NCBI GenBank assembly: GCA_005889515.1
Contig: VBHE01000020.1
Coordinates: forward strand, 1-11,108
Source: Chloroflexota bacterium
GTDB taxonomy: Bacteria > Chloroflexota > Dormibacteria > Aeolococcales > Aeolococcaceae
Direction: 5' to 3'
DNA length: 11,108 nt
Below the pieces are notes generated by a model. That model was not told where the DNA came from. It made no database searches and worked only from the letters and a program-made list of their open reading frames with translations. This document shows positions 4,936-11,108 of this stretch, piece after piece. The position numbers and the translations under genes are program-made. Each line of letters starts with the position of its first letter. Within the stretch, counting starts at the first letter, position 1.

Positions 4936-7900
4936 CGTGCCCACCCTCCGATCCCGGCTCGACGGCGTCGCCGAGCTCCAGGCCCTCGCCCGCGCCCCCC
5001 GCGGGGTCGTCGCCGGGGTGCCCGCGGGGGCGGTCGGCCTGCTCGCCTGGTGGCTGCGCGAGGCCACCGGCCGCTCCGTCCTGGTGCTCTCGCCGGAGGC
5101 GGAGACGGTCTGGTCGGACGCCACCGCCTGGGCCGGCGACGCCGGGGTCGCGCTCTTCCCGGCCGCCGACACCCTGCCCTTCGACCGGGTCGCGCCCGGC
5201 GAGGAGGTCAGCCGCCACCGCCTCTCCACCCTCGCCACCCTGGCGTCGCCGGCGCCCGCGATCGTGGTCGCCGCCCCGGGTGGCCTGGTGCGGCCCACCC
5301 TGCCGCCCGGACTGGTCCGGCGCGGCCTGAGCCTGCGCCGCGGCGAGACCATCCCCCTCGCCGCGGTGGTGGAGCGGCTCGTGGCCCTCGGCTACCGCCG
5401 CGAGCCGGCGGTCTCCGTCCCCGGCGAGTTCTCGGTGCGCGGCGGCATCGTCGACGCGTTCTCCCCCGACCGCGCTCGCCCCTGGCGCGGCGAGTGGTTC
5501 GGCGACGAGGTCGAGGGGCTGCGCGCCTTCGACGTCGCCACCCAGACCTCGGTGGCCCAGCTCGAGGAGGTCTCGGTCCCCCCCGCGCGGGAGCTCGACC
5601 TCTCGCCGGACTCGGTCGCCCGCGCTCTGGAGGCGGTCCGCGCCCTCGACCTCGCCCACAGCCGCCCGGAGATCCGCGACGACTGGTTGCGCGACATCGA
5701 CCGCCTCGGCGCCGGCGCCTACGGAGAGGGCATCGACCTCTTCACCCGCTACCTCCAGACCGACCCGCCGACCACCCTCGCCGACCACCTCGAGCGGCCC
5801 GTCACCCTCCTCGCCGGCGGCCGGGATCGCTGGCGCCGCGCCGTCTCCCGCTACCTGGTCGAGGCCGAGGGCCTGCGCGCCCAGGAGGAGCAGCGCGGCG
5901 AGCTCCCCCTCGGAGCCCGCAGCGGCCTGCTCGACGCCGAGGCCGCCGGCGCGCTCGTCGACCGCCTCGCCCCCGTCGAGCTCGTCCGCGAGGCGGTCGA
6001 CGGCGCCGCCCTCGACCTCGGCTGGCGGGGGGCGGACAGCTACGTCGGCCGCTTCGACGCCCTCGCCGCCGAGGTGCGGCGCCGCCTCGACGCCGGTCGT
6101 TGCGAGCTCGTGCTCTCCCGCCAGGAGCACCGTGTCGCCGAGCTCGCCGCCGAGCAGGGCCTCGACCCGGTCGCCGCGGAGGAGGAGCCCGCGGCCACGC
6201 CGCTTCGCTCCGGCTCCCTCGTGACCGTGCACGGCGACCTCTCCCAGGGCATCTCCGCCGACGCCGCCGGGCTCGACGTGATCACCGACGCGGAGCTCTT
6301 CGGCACCCTCAAGCGGCGCGGCTCCCGGCTCGCCCGGGGAGCGCGCCGGGTGGAGTCGACCTCGGCGCGGGGGGCCCGGCGCGCGTCGGCGGGCGCCGCC
6401 GGCCGGGAGGCGTTCGTCATCCCCTTCCAGCCGGGCGACCTCGTCGTCCACCAGGACCACGGCATCGGCCGCTTCATCGAGATGCGCACCGTCGCCGACG
6501 ACGGCGGCGAGCACGAGTACATGACCGTCGAGTACGCGGAGGGGGACAAGCTCTACGTGCCGGTCGCCCATCTCGACCGGGTCGACCGCTACGTCGGCGG
6601 CGCCGAGGGCCGTCCCCACCTCTCCCGGCTCGGCGGAGGCGACTGGGAGCGCACCAAGCGGCGGGTGAAGGAGCGCACCGAGGAGGTGGCCCGCGAGCTG
6701 CTCGCGCTGTACTCGCGCCGCGAGTCCACCCAGGCGACCCCGGTGCCGCCGGACGGCGCCTGGCAGCACGAGCTCGAGGCGTCCTTCCCCTACGTCGAGA
6801 CCCCCGACCAGGAGATGGTCCTCGAGGAGATCAAGCGCGACATGGAGTCCTCGCGGCCGATGGACAGGGTGGTCGCCGGGGACGTCGGCTTCGGCAAAAC
6901 CGAGGTCGCGCTCCGCGCCGCCTTCAAGGCGGCGGCCGACGGCCGCCAGGTGGCGGTCCTCGTGCCCACCACCGTGCTCGCCCAGCAGCACTACTCGACC
7001 TTCTGCTCGCGCCTCGCACCCTTCCCGATCACCGTGCGCCAGCTCTCGCGGTTCTGCACTCCCGACGAGATCACCGACGCCCTGGCGGGGCTGCGCTCGG
7101 GCGGCGTCGACATCGTGATCGGCACCCACCGGCTGATCTCGAAGGATGTCGAGTTCCGCAACCTGGGCCTGGTGATCATCGACGAGGAGCAGCGCTTCGG
7201 TGTGCTCCAGAAGGAGCGCTTCAAGCAGCTGCGCGTCGCCGTCGACGTGCTCTCCCTGTCGGCGACGCCGATCCCGCGCACCCTCCACATGTCGCTGGCG
7301 GGGATTCGCGATCTCTCGGTCGCCGATCAAGACCTACGTCACCGGCCGCGACGAATCGCTCATCCGCGAGGTGATCACCCGCGAGCTCGCCCGCGGCGGT
7401 CAGGTCTACTACGTCCACAACCGGGTGCGCGGGATCGAGCGCGAGGCCGACCATCTCAAGGAGCTGCTCCCCGGCGTGCGCATCGAGGTGGGTCACGGGC
7501 AGATGCCGGAGCGCTCGCTCGCCCGGGTGATGCAGCGCTTCATGGACGGCGAGGTCGACGTGCTCGTCTGCACCACGATCATCGAGTCCGGCCTCGACAT
7601 CCCCAATGCGAACACCATCCTCGTCAACGACGCCCAGCGGCTGGGGCTCGCCCAGCTGTACCAGCTCCGTGGACGGGTGGGGCGCGCCGGGCAGCGCGCC
7701 TACGCGTACATCCTCTACCCGCCCTCGAAGTCGCTGACCGAGCGCGCCGACAAGCGGCTCGAGGTGATCGGCGACCTGCAGGACCTCGGCGCGGGCTTCC
7801 GCCTCGCGCTGCGCGACCTCGAGATCCGCGGCGCCGGCAACCTCCTCGGCGAGGAGCAGCACGGCGAGATCGCCGCGGTCGGCCTCGAGCTCTACAACCA

Positions 7901-8411
7901 CCTGCTCCGCGACGCCGTGACCCGGCTCCAGGGCAAGGCGGTGGTGGAGTCGCCCGCGCAGGTGACCGTCTCGCTCCCGCTCGCCGCCCACCTCCCCCCG
8001 AGCTACGTGAGCGACGAGCGGCTGCGGCTGCGCTGCTATCAGGACCTCGCCGCCGCCGCCACCGAGGCGGAGCTCGACACCCGTGGCCGCGGGCTCGCCG
8101 ACCGCTTCGGTCCCCCGCCGGCGCCCGCGCTCGCGCTCCTCCTCACCCTACGGGTGCGCCTGCTCGCCGCCGCCGCCGGGGCGCTGGGCGTGGAGCGCGA
8201 CGGCGAGGCGGTGGTGATCCGCCTCCCCAACGGGCACGGTCTCGACCTGCCCGCGGTCGCGGCGCAGTTCCGAGGTATGAGCACGTCGCCGACGCGGCTG
8301 CGGGTCCCGACCGCGCGCCGCCCCGGCGAGGCGCAGTGGGAGGATGTGCTCGTCCGCGTCCTGCGCGAGCTCGGCAGGCTGGAGCGCATCCGGCAGCGGG
8401 CGGCGTCGTAG
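4919..8411 (+). pseudogene. mfd: Transcription-repair coupling factor Mfd, split by a frameshift
   Basis: Two frames together encode a nearly complete Mfd of about 1,160 residues. The 5' part (4919-7321, 801 residues) has the UvrB-like domain with GEFSVRGGIVDAFSPDR, the CarD-like RNA polymerase-interacting domain from F503 (FQPGDLVVHQDHGIGRF), Walker A GDVGFGKT with K660, GTHRL, the DEEQ box at 755-758 and SATPIPRTL. The 3' part (7323-8408, +1 frame) has PIKTYV, motif V CTTIIESGLDIPN, motif VI QLYQLRGRVGR, GAGNLLG and the TRCF C-terminal domain. Mfd displaces stalled RNA polymerase and recruits UvrA. At the junction SV is followed directly by PIKTYV, with about nine or ten usual residues missing. 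The 5' frame has no stop until the end of mazG. GTG 4919 (17-base overlap with pth) and GTG 4937 are both possible starts. It may be a true mutation or an assembly error. Confidence 0.9.
7317..7325 (+). other. Frameshift/deletion point in mfd
   Basis: Before this point the first frame reads GIRDLSV; after it the next frame reads PIKTYVTGRDESLIREVI. In Mfd proteins about nine or ten residues of the type IETPPENRF lie between SV and the V/IKTYV element. The junction sequence CGGTCG could be the product of slippage between two short direct repeats, removing about 26 bases. The undamaged sequence is not visible, so the size and mechanism are inference. Confidence 0.8.
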
Positions 8412-8427
8412 GCGCCGGGAGAAGAAG

Positions 8428-8434
8428 AGGAGGT
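8428..8434 (+). promoter_or_regulatory. Ribosome binding site of mazG
   Basis: AGGAGGT ends 3 bases before the GTG at 8438, in the 26-base gap after the mfd stop. It fixes the start of mazG in the frame that the broken mfd would otherwise read through. Confidence 0.7.
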
Positions 8435-8437
8435 GCC

Positions 8438-9328
8438 GTGAGGGACGAGGCGGCGGAGTCGGTCCGGGCGCTCAACGAGGTGGTGGAGAGGCTGCGGGCA
8501 CCGGGGGGCTGCCCCTGGGACCGCGAGCAGACCCATCGCACCCTGCGCCCCTACCTTCTCGAGGAGACCTACGAGGCGCTGGAGGCGATCGAGGGTGGCC
8601 AGCCGGCGCGGCTCCGCGAGGAGCTCGGCGACCTCCTCCTCCAGGTGCTCATGCACTGCGCCATCGCCCAGGAGTCGGCGGACGGGTTCGACGTCGGCGA
8701 CGTCGCCGAGGTGACCCGGCAGAAGATGGTCCACCGCCATCCCCACGTCTTCGGCAGCACCGAGGTCGCCGGCGCCGCCGAGGTGGTCGTGAACTGGGAG
8801 AAGCTGAAGGCGGCGGAGAAGGGCGAGCGGCTCTCCGTCCTCGAGGGCGTCCCCATCACCCTCCCGGCGCTCGCCTACGCGCTCGGGGTGCAGAAACGCC
8901 CCGCCCGCCTCGGATTCGACGAGACCCCGGCGCTCGCCGCCGCGCTCACCCGGCTCCACGAGGCGGTCTCCGGGCTCGAGACCGAGACGGCGGCCGCGGC
9001 CCCTCCCGCGCCCCAGCAGGGCGCCGACTGGAACGTCGACCCGTCGACCCCGCCGCCGGCACCGGCGCCGGCGCCCGGCGGCCACGCCCCGCCGCCGCCG
9101 CCGGCCCCGCCCGCCCTCGAGGCGGCGGTCGGCGAGCTGCTCTGGTCGGCGGTCGCGGTGGCGCGCCGCCTTCGGGTCAATCCCGAGGACGCGCTCCGCC
9201 AGCGCGCCGACGTCTTCGCGGACCGTTTCCGCGGCCTCGAGCGGCGGGCCCGTGCCGAGGGCCGCTCGCTCTACGCGGTCGAGCAGCCGGAGTGGGACCG
9301 CCGCTGGAGGGACTCGACCGGGGACTGA
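8438..9328 (+). CDS. mazG: MazG-family nucleoside triphosphate pyrophosphohydrolase with Pro/Ala linker
   Basis: 296 residues. MazG hydrolyses NTPs or dNTPs to NMP and pyrophosphate, clearing aberrant or excess nucleotides. The N-terminal module is canonical: RLRAPGGCPWDREQTH, LLEETYEALEAI (E42, E43, E46), EELGDLLLQV (E61, E62, D65), then the HPHVFG and NWEKLKAAEK segments, and LPALAYALGVQKRPARLGFD. The second module is degenerate: the first acidic motif is barely recognisable (LHEAVSGLETE), a Pro/Ala-rich linker of about 40 residues (185-227) interrupts it, and the EELGDLLF motif reads AAVGELLWSA. The end (NPEDALRQRADVFADRFRGLE) is normal. In E. coli MazG the C-terminal module is reported as the catalytic one, so activity here may have moved to the N-terminal module. 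mazG also follows mfd in Bacillus. Confidence 0.94.
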   Translation: MRDEAAESVRALNEVVERLRAPGGCPWDREQTHRTLRPYLLEETYEALEAIEGGQPARLREELGDLLLQVLMHCAIAQESADGFDVGDVAEVTRQKMVHRHPHVFGSTEVAGAAEVVVNWEKLKAAEKGERLSVLEGVPITLPALAYALGVQKRPARLGFDETPALAAALTRLHEAVSGLETETAAAAPPAPQQGADWNVDPSTPPPAPAPAPGGHAPPPPPAPPALEAAVGELLWSAVAVARRLRVNPEDALRQRADVFADRFRGLERRARAEGRSLYAVEQPEWDRRWRDSTGD

Positions 9329-9878
9329 GCGGCGAAAAGCCAACAGCGCCGGTATACTCACCGCGTCACGGCCGTTTTCGCCCACGTCCCAGAGGGCCGT
9401 CGCAATCCTCCCGCGCTCCCGCCGCACCCTCACCCGGCGACGCCTGCTCGCGGTCGCCGTCGCCGTCGTCGGTGCGTGGGTCAGCTACGCGGTCTACGCC
9501 GCCACCACCGCCGGCCACGCCCTCGACGGCCGGGTCCACGCCCTCCAGAAGGAGAACGCCGGCCTCCGTCAGCAGGTGGACCTGCGCAAGCGCGAGCTCG
9601 CGTCCGCGAGCTCCGGCGGCTGGCTCGAGGAGGAGGCCCGCCGCCTCGGCTACGTCCGCCCCGGCGACCGCATCTTCGTCCTCGCGACCCCCGGATCGAA
9701 GCTCCCCTCCGACGGAGGTGTGGATCCGGGTCCGCTCCCGGGCGCGCCGAGCCCCAATCCCAACCCCAACGCCAGACCCGCCGCCCCGGCGCCTGCGCCG
9801 ACCGCGGCGCCGCAGCCGGCAGCCACGCCCGCTCCCGCCGCCCCCACCCCTCTTCAGTTCACCGTCCCCCGTCGCTGA
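9252..9878 (+). CDS. DivIC/FtsB-like septum formation initiator protein
   Basis: The conserved part starts at about 9405: a short Arg-rich cytoplasmic stretch (RSRRTLTRRR), one membrane span (LLAVAVAVVGAWVSYAVYAA), a coiled coil (HALDGRVHALQKENAGLRQQ and on), then the family signature EEEARRLGYVRPGDRIFVL and a Pro/Ala/Asn-rich tail. DivIC/FtsB proteins bind FtsL and DivIB/FtsQ at the division septum. The start is a problem: between the GTG at 9252, which lies inside mazG and adds about 50 residues of low-quality sequence, and the membrane span there is no ATG, GTG or TTG in frame. A GAGG 9 bases before ATC at 9405 hints at a non-canonical or mutated start there. The 9252 boundary is therefore only the longest canonical option. 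Position between mazG and tilS agrees with divIC in Bacillus. Confidence 0.82.
   Translation: MPRAARSTRSSSRSGTAAGGTRPGTERRKANSAGILTASRPFSPTSQRAVAILPRSRRTLTRRRLLAVAVAVVGAWVSYAVYAATTAGHALDGRVHALQKENAGLRQQVDLRKRELASASSGGWLEEEARRLGYVRPGDRIFVLATPGSKLPSDGGVDPGPLPGAPSPNPNPNARPAAPAPAPTAAPQPAATPAPAAPTPLQFTVPRR
9353..9358 (+). promoter_or_regulatory. Possible -10 box before the divIC-like gene
   Basis: TATACT lies 24 bases after the mazG stop codon and about 45 bases before the conserved part of the divIC-like protein. It matches 5 of 6 consensus bases, but no matching -35 box is seen. A transcript from here would start near 9365, which would exclude the upstream GTG at 9252. Confidence 0.4.
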
Positions 9879-9891
9879 CCGAGGGCGCCGT

Positions 9892-9909
9892 CGCGGCGTG
9901 AGCGCCGCG
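9892..9909 (+). terminator. GC hairpin between the divIC-like gene and tRNA-fMet
   Basis: CGCGGCG (9892-9898) and CGCCGCG (9903-9909) form a perfect 7-bp stem with loop TGAG, 13 bases after the stop codon. No T-tract follows. It may end the protein-coding transcript or be a processing site before the tRNA. Confidence 0.4.
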
Positions 9910-9925
9910 TGCGGTATCCTCGCTC

Positions 9926-10000
9926 CGCGGCGTGGAGCAGTGGCAGCTCGTCGGGCTCATAACCCGAAGGTCGTTGGTTCGAATCCAACCGCCGCAACCA
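9926..10000 (+). tRNA. Initiator tRNA-fMet (CAT)
   Basis: Complete cloverleaf: acceptor CGCGGCG with CGCCGCA, D stem GAGC/GCTC, anticodon stem TCGGG/CCCGA, anticodon CAT at 9958-9960 in loop CTCATAA, T stem GTTGG/CCAAC with loop TTCGAAT, discriminator A and encoded CCA at 9998-10000. Two initiator hallmarks are visible: the unpaired C1-A72 (9926 and 9996) at the top of the acceptor stem, which allows formylation and blocks EF-Tu, and three consecutive G-C pairs next to the anticodon loop, which favour the P site. A TATCCT at 9915-9920 could be a -10 box, but then the transcript would begin almost at the mature 5' end. Confidence 0.97.
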
Positions 10001-10044
10001 CTCTCCTCCGCCTCGACGCGCACCGCGCGCCGGCGGAGCTCCCC

Positions 10045-10117
10045 GGCGGTATAGCTCAGTTGGCAGAGCAGGCGGCTCATACCCGCTATGTCCCTGGTTC
10101 GACTCCAGGTACCGCCT
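10045..10117 (+). tRNA. tRNA with CAT anticodon: elongator Met or Ile2
   Basis: Cloverleaf: acceptor GGCGGTA/TACCGCC (7 perfect pairs), D stem GCTC/GAGC, anticodon stem GGCGG/CCGCT, anticodon CAT at 10078-10080 in loop CTCATAC, T stem CCTGG/CCAGG. No C1-A72 mismatch, so not an initiator. A CAT anticodon fits elongator Met, or Ile2 if C34 becomes lysidine. Loop CTCATAC and the GGCGGT acceptor resemble elongator Met of Bacillus, while GAGCAGGCGGCTCATA resembles Ile2; I favour Met. The discriminator base is T (10117) and CCA is not encoded; A73 is the norm for both identities, so this is unusual. It lies 23 bases upstream of tilS, whose product modifies tRNA-Ile2. Confidence 0.85.
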
Positions 10118-10121
10118 CGCG

Positions 10122-10138
10122 GCTCGGCCCCGCCGAGC
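10122..10138 (+). terminator. GC hairpin between the second tRNA and tilS
   Basis: GCTCGGC (10122-10128) and GCCGAGC (10132-10138) pair around CCC, ending 2 bases before the tilS GTG. It could terminate or process the tRNA transcript, or hinder tilS initiation. No T-tract follows. Confidence 0.4.
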
Positions 10139-10140
10139 GT

Positions 10141-10935
10141 GTGCCCGCGGTGGCGCGGGTGCGCCGCGAGGTGGCCCGGGCGCTCGACCGCGACCGGCTC
10201 ATCGCCCCCGGCGAGGGGGTGGTCGTCGCCTGCAGCGGCGGGCCGGACTCGACGACGCTCCTCGATGCCCTCGCCCGGCTGGCACCGCCGCGGGGGCTCC
10301 GGCTCTGCGCGGTCCACGTCGACCACGGGCTGCGCGAGGGATCGGCGGCGGAGGCCGACGTGGTCGCGGCCGAGGCGTCGCGCCTCGGGGTGACGTTCGC
10401 GGCGCTCCGGGTCGAGGTGGAGCCCGGCGGCTCGCTCCAGGACGCCGCCCGGCGTGCCCGCCATACCGCCCTGCGCGCCGCCGCCGCCGAGCACGGAGCC
10501 GGCTCGATCGCCCTCGGCCACACCGCCGACGACCAGGCCGAGACGGTGCTGATGCGGGCGCTGAGCGGGGCCACCCCACGGGCGCTCGCGGGGATGGCGC
10601 CGCGGTCGGGGAGGCTGGTCCGGCCGCTGCTCCGGCTGTGGCGGCGCGACACCCTCGCCTACTGCGCCGCGCTCGGGATCGAGCCCCTCGACGACCCCTC
10701 CAACCACGATCCCCGCTTCCTGCGCAGCCAGGTGCGCCACCGGCTGCTGCCCGCCCTCGAGGAGGTGTTCCCCGCCGCTCGCCGCCGGCTCGTCGCCCTC
10801 GCCGAGGGGCAGCGCCGCGTGCTCGAGGCGCGGGGGGTCCCGGAGGGTGAGGAACGCGGCCGTGACGGACGTATGGCGGAGCCGGTACATCCAGATCGGG
10901 CGCTTTCCGACCCCATGCTAGACTGCCCCCCATGA
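10141..10935 (+). CDS. tilS: tRNA(Ile)-lysidine synthase, short form
   Basis: 264 residues from the GTG at 10141 (GTG 10150 is an alternative). TilS uses ATP and lysine to convert C34 of the CAT-anticodon tRNA-Ile to lysidine, so that it reads AUA and is charged with Ile. The ATP-pyrophosphatase loop is CSGGPDST (31-38). VDHGLREGS (60-68), GHTADDQAETVLMRALSG, RPLLRLWR and DDPSNHDPRFLRSQVRHRLLP are all family signatures. The C-terminal domain of long TilS proteins (about 430 residues in E. coli) is absent; short forms of about 320 are known in Aquifex and actinobacteria, so this is shorter still. The last 30 codons lose the strong third-position GC bias and contain the next gene's promoter candidate, so the true end may be earlier, perhaps shifted at the G6 run 10832-10837. 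The stop overlaps the next start as ATGA. Confidence 0.93.
   Translation: MPAVARVRREVARALDRDRLIAPGEGVVVACSGGPDSTTLLDALARLAPPRGLRLCAVHVDHGLREGSAAEADVVAAEASRLGVTFAALRVEVEPGGSLQDAARRARHTALRAAAAEHGAGSIALGHTADDQAETVLMRALSGATPRALAGMAPRSGRLVRPLLRLWRRDTLAYCAALGIEPLDDPSNHDPRFLRSQVRHRLLPALEEVFPAARRRLVALAEGQRRVLEARGVPEGEERGRDGRMAEPVHPDRALSDPMLDCPP
10916..10924 (+). promoter_or_regulatory. Extended -10 promoter of the last gene, probably leaderless
   Basis: TGCTAGACT gives an extended -10 (TG at 10916) with hexamer TAGACT (10919-10924), 7 bases before the ATG at 10932. No clear -35 box is seen, as is common for extended -10 promoters. It lies within the last, non-coding-looking codons of tilS. Confidence 0.5.
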
Positions 10936-11108
10936 CTGGCCAGCGGCGCCCTCTCGTCTACTTCCTCCTCGTCACCGCGATCATCATGGTGGCCGTCCTC
11001 GCCTACCGGAGCTTCCCCAGCCAGAGCCCCGTCGACCGCACCCTCGGAGACCTGCAGCATGCGGTCGCCTGCGCCAGCACCAGCCCGCCGTCGGGTTGCA
11101 ATGCCGAC
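10932..11108 (+). CDS. ftsH: Membrane protein N-terminus, probably FtsH protease
   Basis: 59 codons are visible before the window ends. After a short basic start (MTGQRRP) there is one membrane span (LVYFLLVTAIIMVAVLAY), then an extracytoplasmic stretch starting RSFPSQSPVDRTLGDLQHAV. FtsH proteins begin this way: a short N-terminus, one span, then a small external domain opening with a S/T-x-x-x-F/L-L-x-x-V helix, here TLGDLQHAV. The AAA+ and zinc protease domains would lie outside the window. The main support is position: tilS followed by (hpt and) ftsH is conserved in Bacillus and many related bacteria, and here the gene overlaps tilS by ATGA. The visible sequence alone would only justify 'single-span membrane protein'. 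Two Cys residues (in ACAST and GCNAD) follow the span, which is not typical of FtsH. Confidence 0.55.
   Translation, partial: MTGQRRPLVYFLLVTAIIMVAVLAYRSFPSQSPVDRTLGDLQHAVACASTSPPSGCNAD

Noticed and set aside
7200..7322. Programmed frameshift in mfd in place of a mutation
   Set aside because: No slippery heptamer, downstream stimulatory structure or overlapping stop is evident, and conserved residues are missing, which a programmed shift would not explain.
4913..7330. 805-codon - strand open frame opposite pth and mfd
   Set aside because: Low-complexity Gly/Asp/Val/Ala composition without motifs, lying opposite well-conserved mfd domains.
9039..9118. CCG/GCC repeats inside mazG as a possible CRISPR or minisatellite
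   Set aside because: There is no unit with spacers; it is a Pro/Ala codon run inside a coding region.
8344..10140. Long + strand open frame upstream of and in frame with tilS, spanning mazG, the divIC-like gene and both tRNAs
   Set aside because: It crosses two tRNA genes and two conserved proteins in other frames; only the part after 10141 is TilS.
1..11108. Insertion sequences, integrases, att sites, CRISPR arrays or a defence island
   Set aside because: No transposase, integrase, long terminal repeats or repeat-spacer pattern was seen. The DUF222-type fragment is the only gene with a possible mobile link and is too partial to support an element.

Overview
The window is a very GC-rich bacterial chromosome segment (third codon positions almost all G or C). 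It holds housekeeping genes on the + strand and a small cluster on the - strand. The gene content (DUF222/HNH-type protein, RNase Y-like protein, DivIC-type septum protein, several apparently leaderless starts) suggests a terrestrial Gram-positive-lineage organism such as Dormibacterota, Chloroflexota or Actinomycetota. I lean to the first, but sequence reading alone cannot settle it.

Left part, - strand (1-3011): the 5' portion of a DUF222/13E12-type HNH-endonuclease-family gene running off the left edge, then an RNase Y-like HD protein with a degenerate KH domain, then a LysR-type regulator. The regulator diverges from a 137-residue helical protein of unknown function (3130-3543, +). The divergent region carries overlapping promoters and a dyad that could be an operator.

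Right part, + strand (3661-11108): rpsU, ybeY, pth, mfd, mazG, a divIC/ftsB-like gene, initiator tRNA-fMet, a second CAT-anticodon tRNA, tilS, and the start of a membrane protein that is probably ftsH. The order pth-mfd-mazG-divIC-tRNA-Met-tilS-ftsH is a compact version of the well-known Bacillus subtilis spoVC-to-ftsH region, without the sporulation genes. The genes serve translation (bS21, 16S rRNA maturation, peptidyl-tRNA recycling, tRNA supply and lysidine modification), transcription-coupled repair, nucleotide-pool cleaning, division and membrane proteolysis. ybeY and pth overlap by one base, pth and mfd abut or overlap, and tilS overlaps the last gene by an ATGA, so much of this looks co-transcribed.

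The main anomaly is mfd. All its motifs are present but split between two frames at about 7317-7325, exactly where about nine or ten conserved residues are missing. This looks like a short deletion, real or an assembly error. Other oddities are a divIC-like gene with no ordinary start codon near its conserved part, a MazG whose second domain is degenerate and interrupted by a Pro/Ala linker, a CAT tRNA with a T at the discriminator position beside tilS, and several -10 boxes placed 6-8 bases before start codons. I did not find a convincing new multi-gene system.
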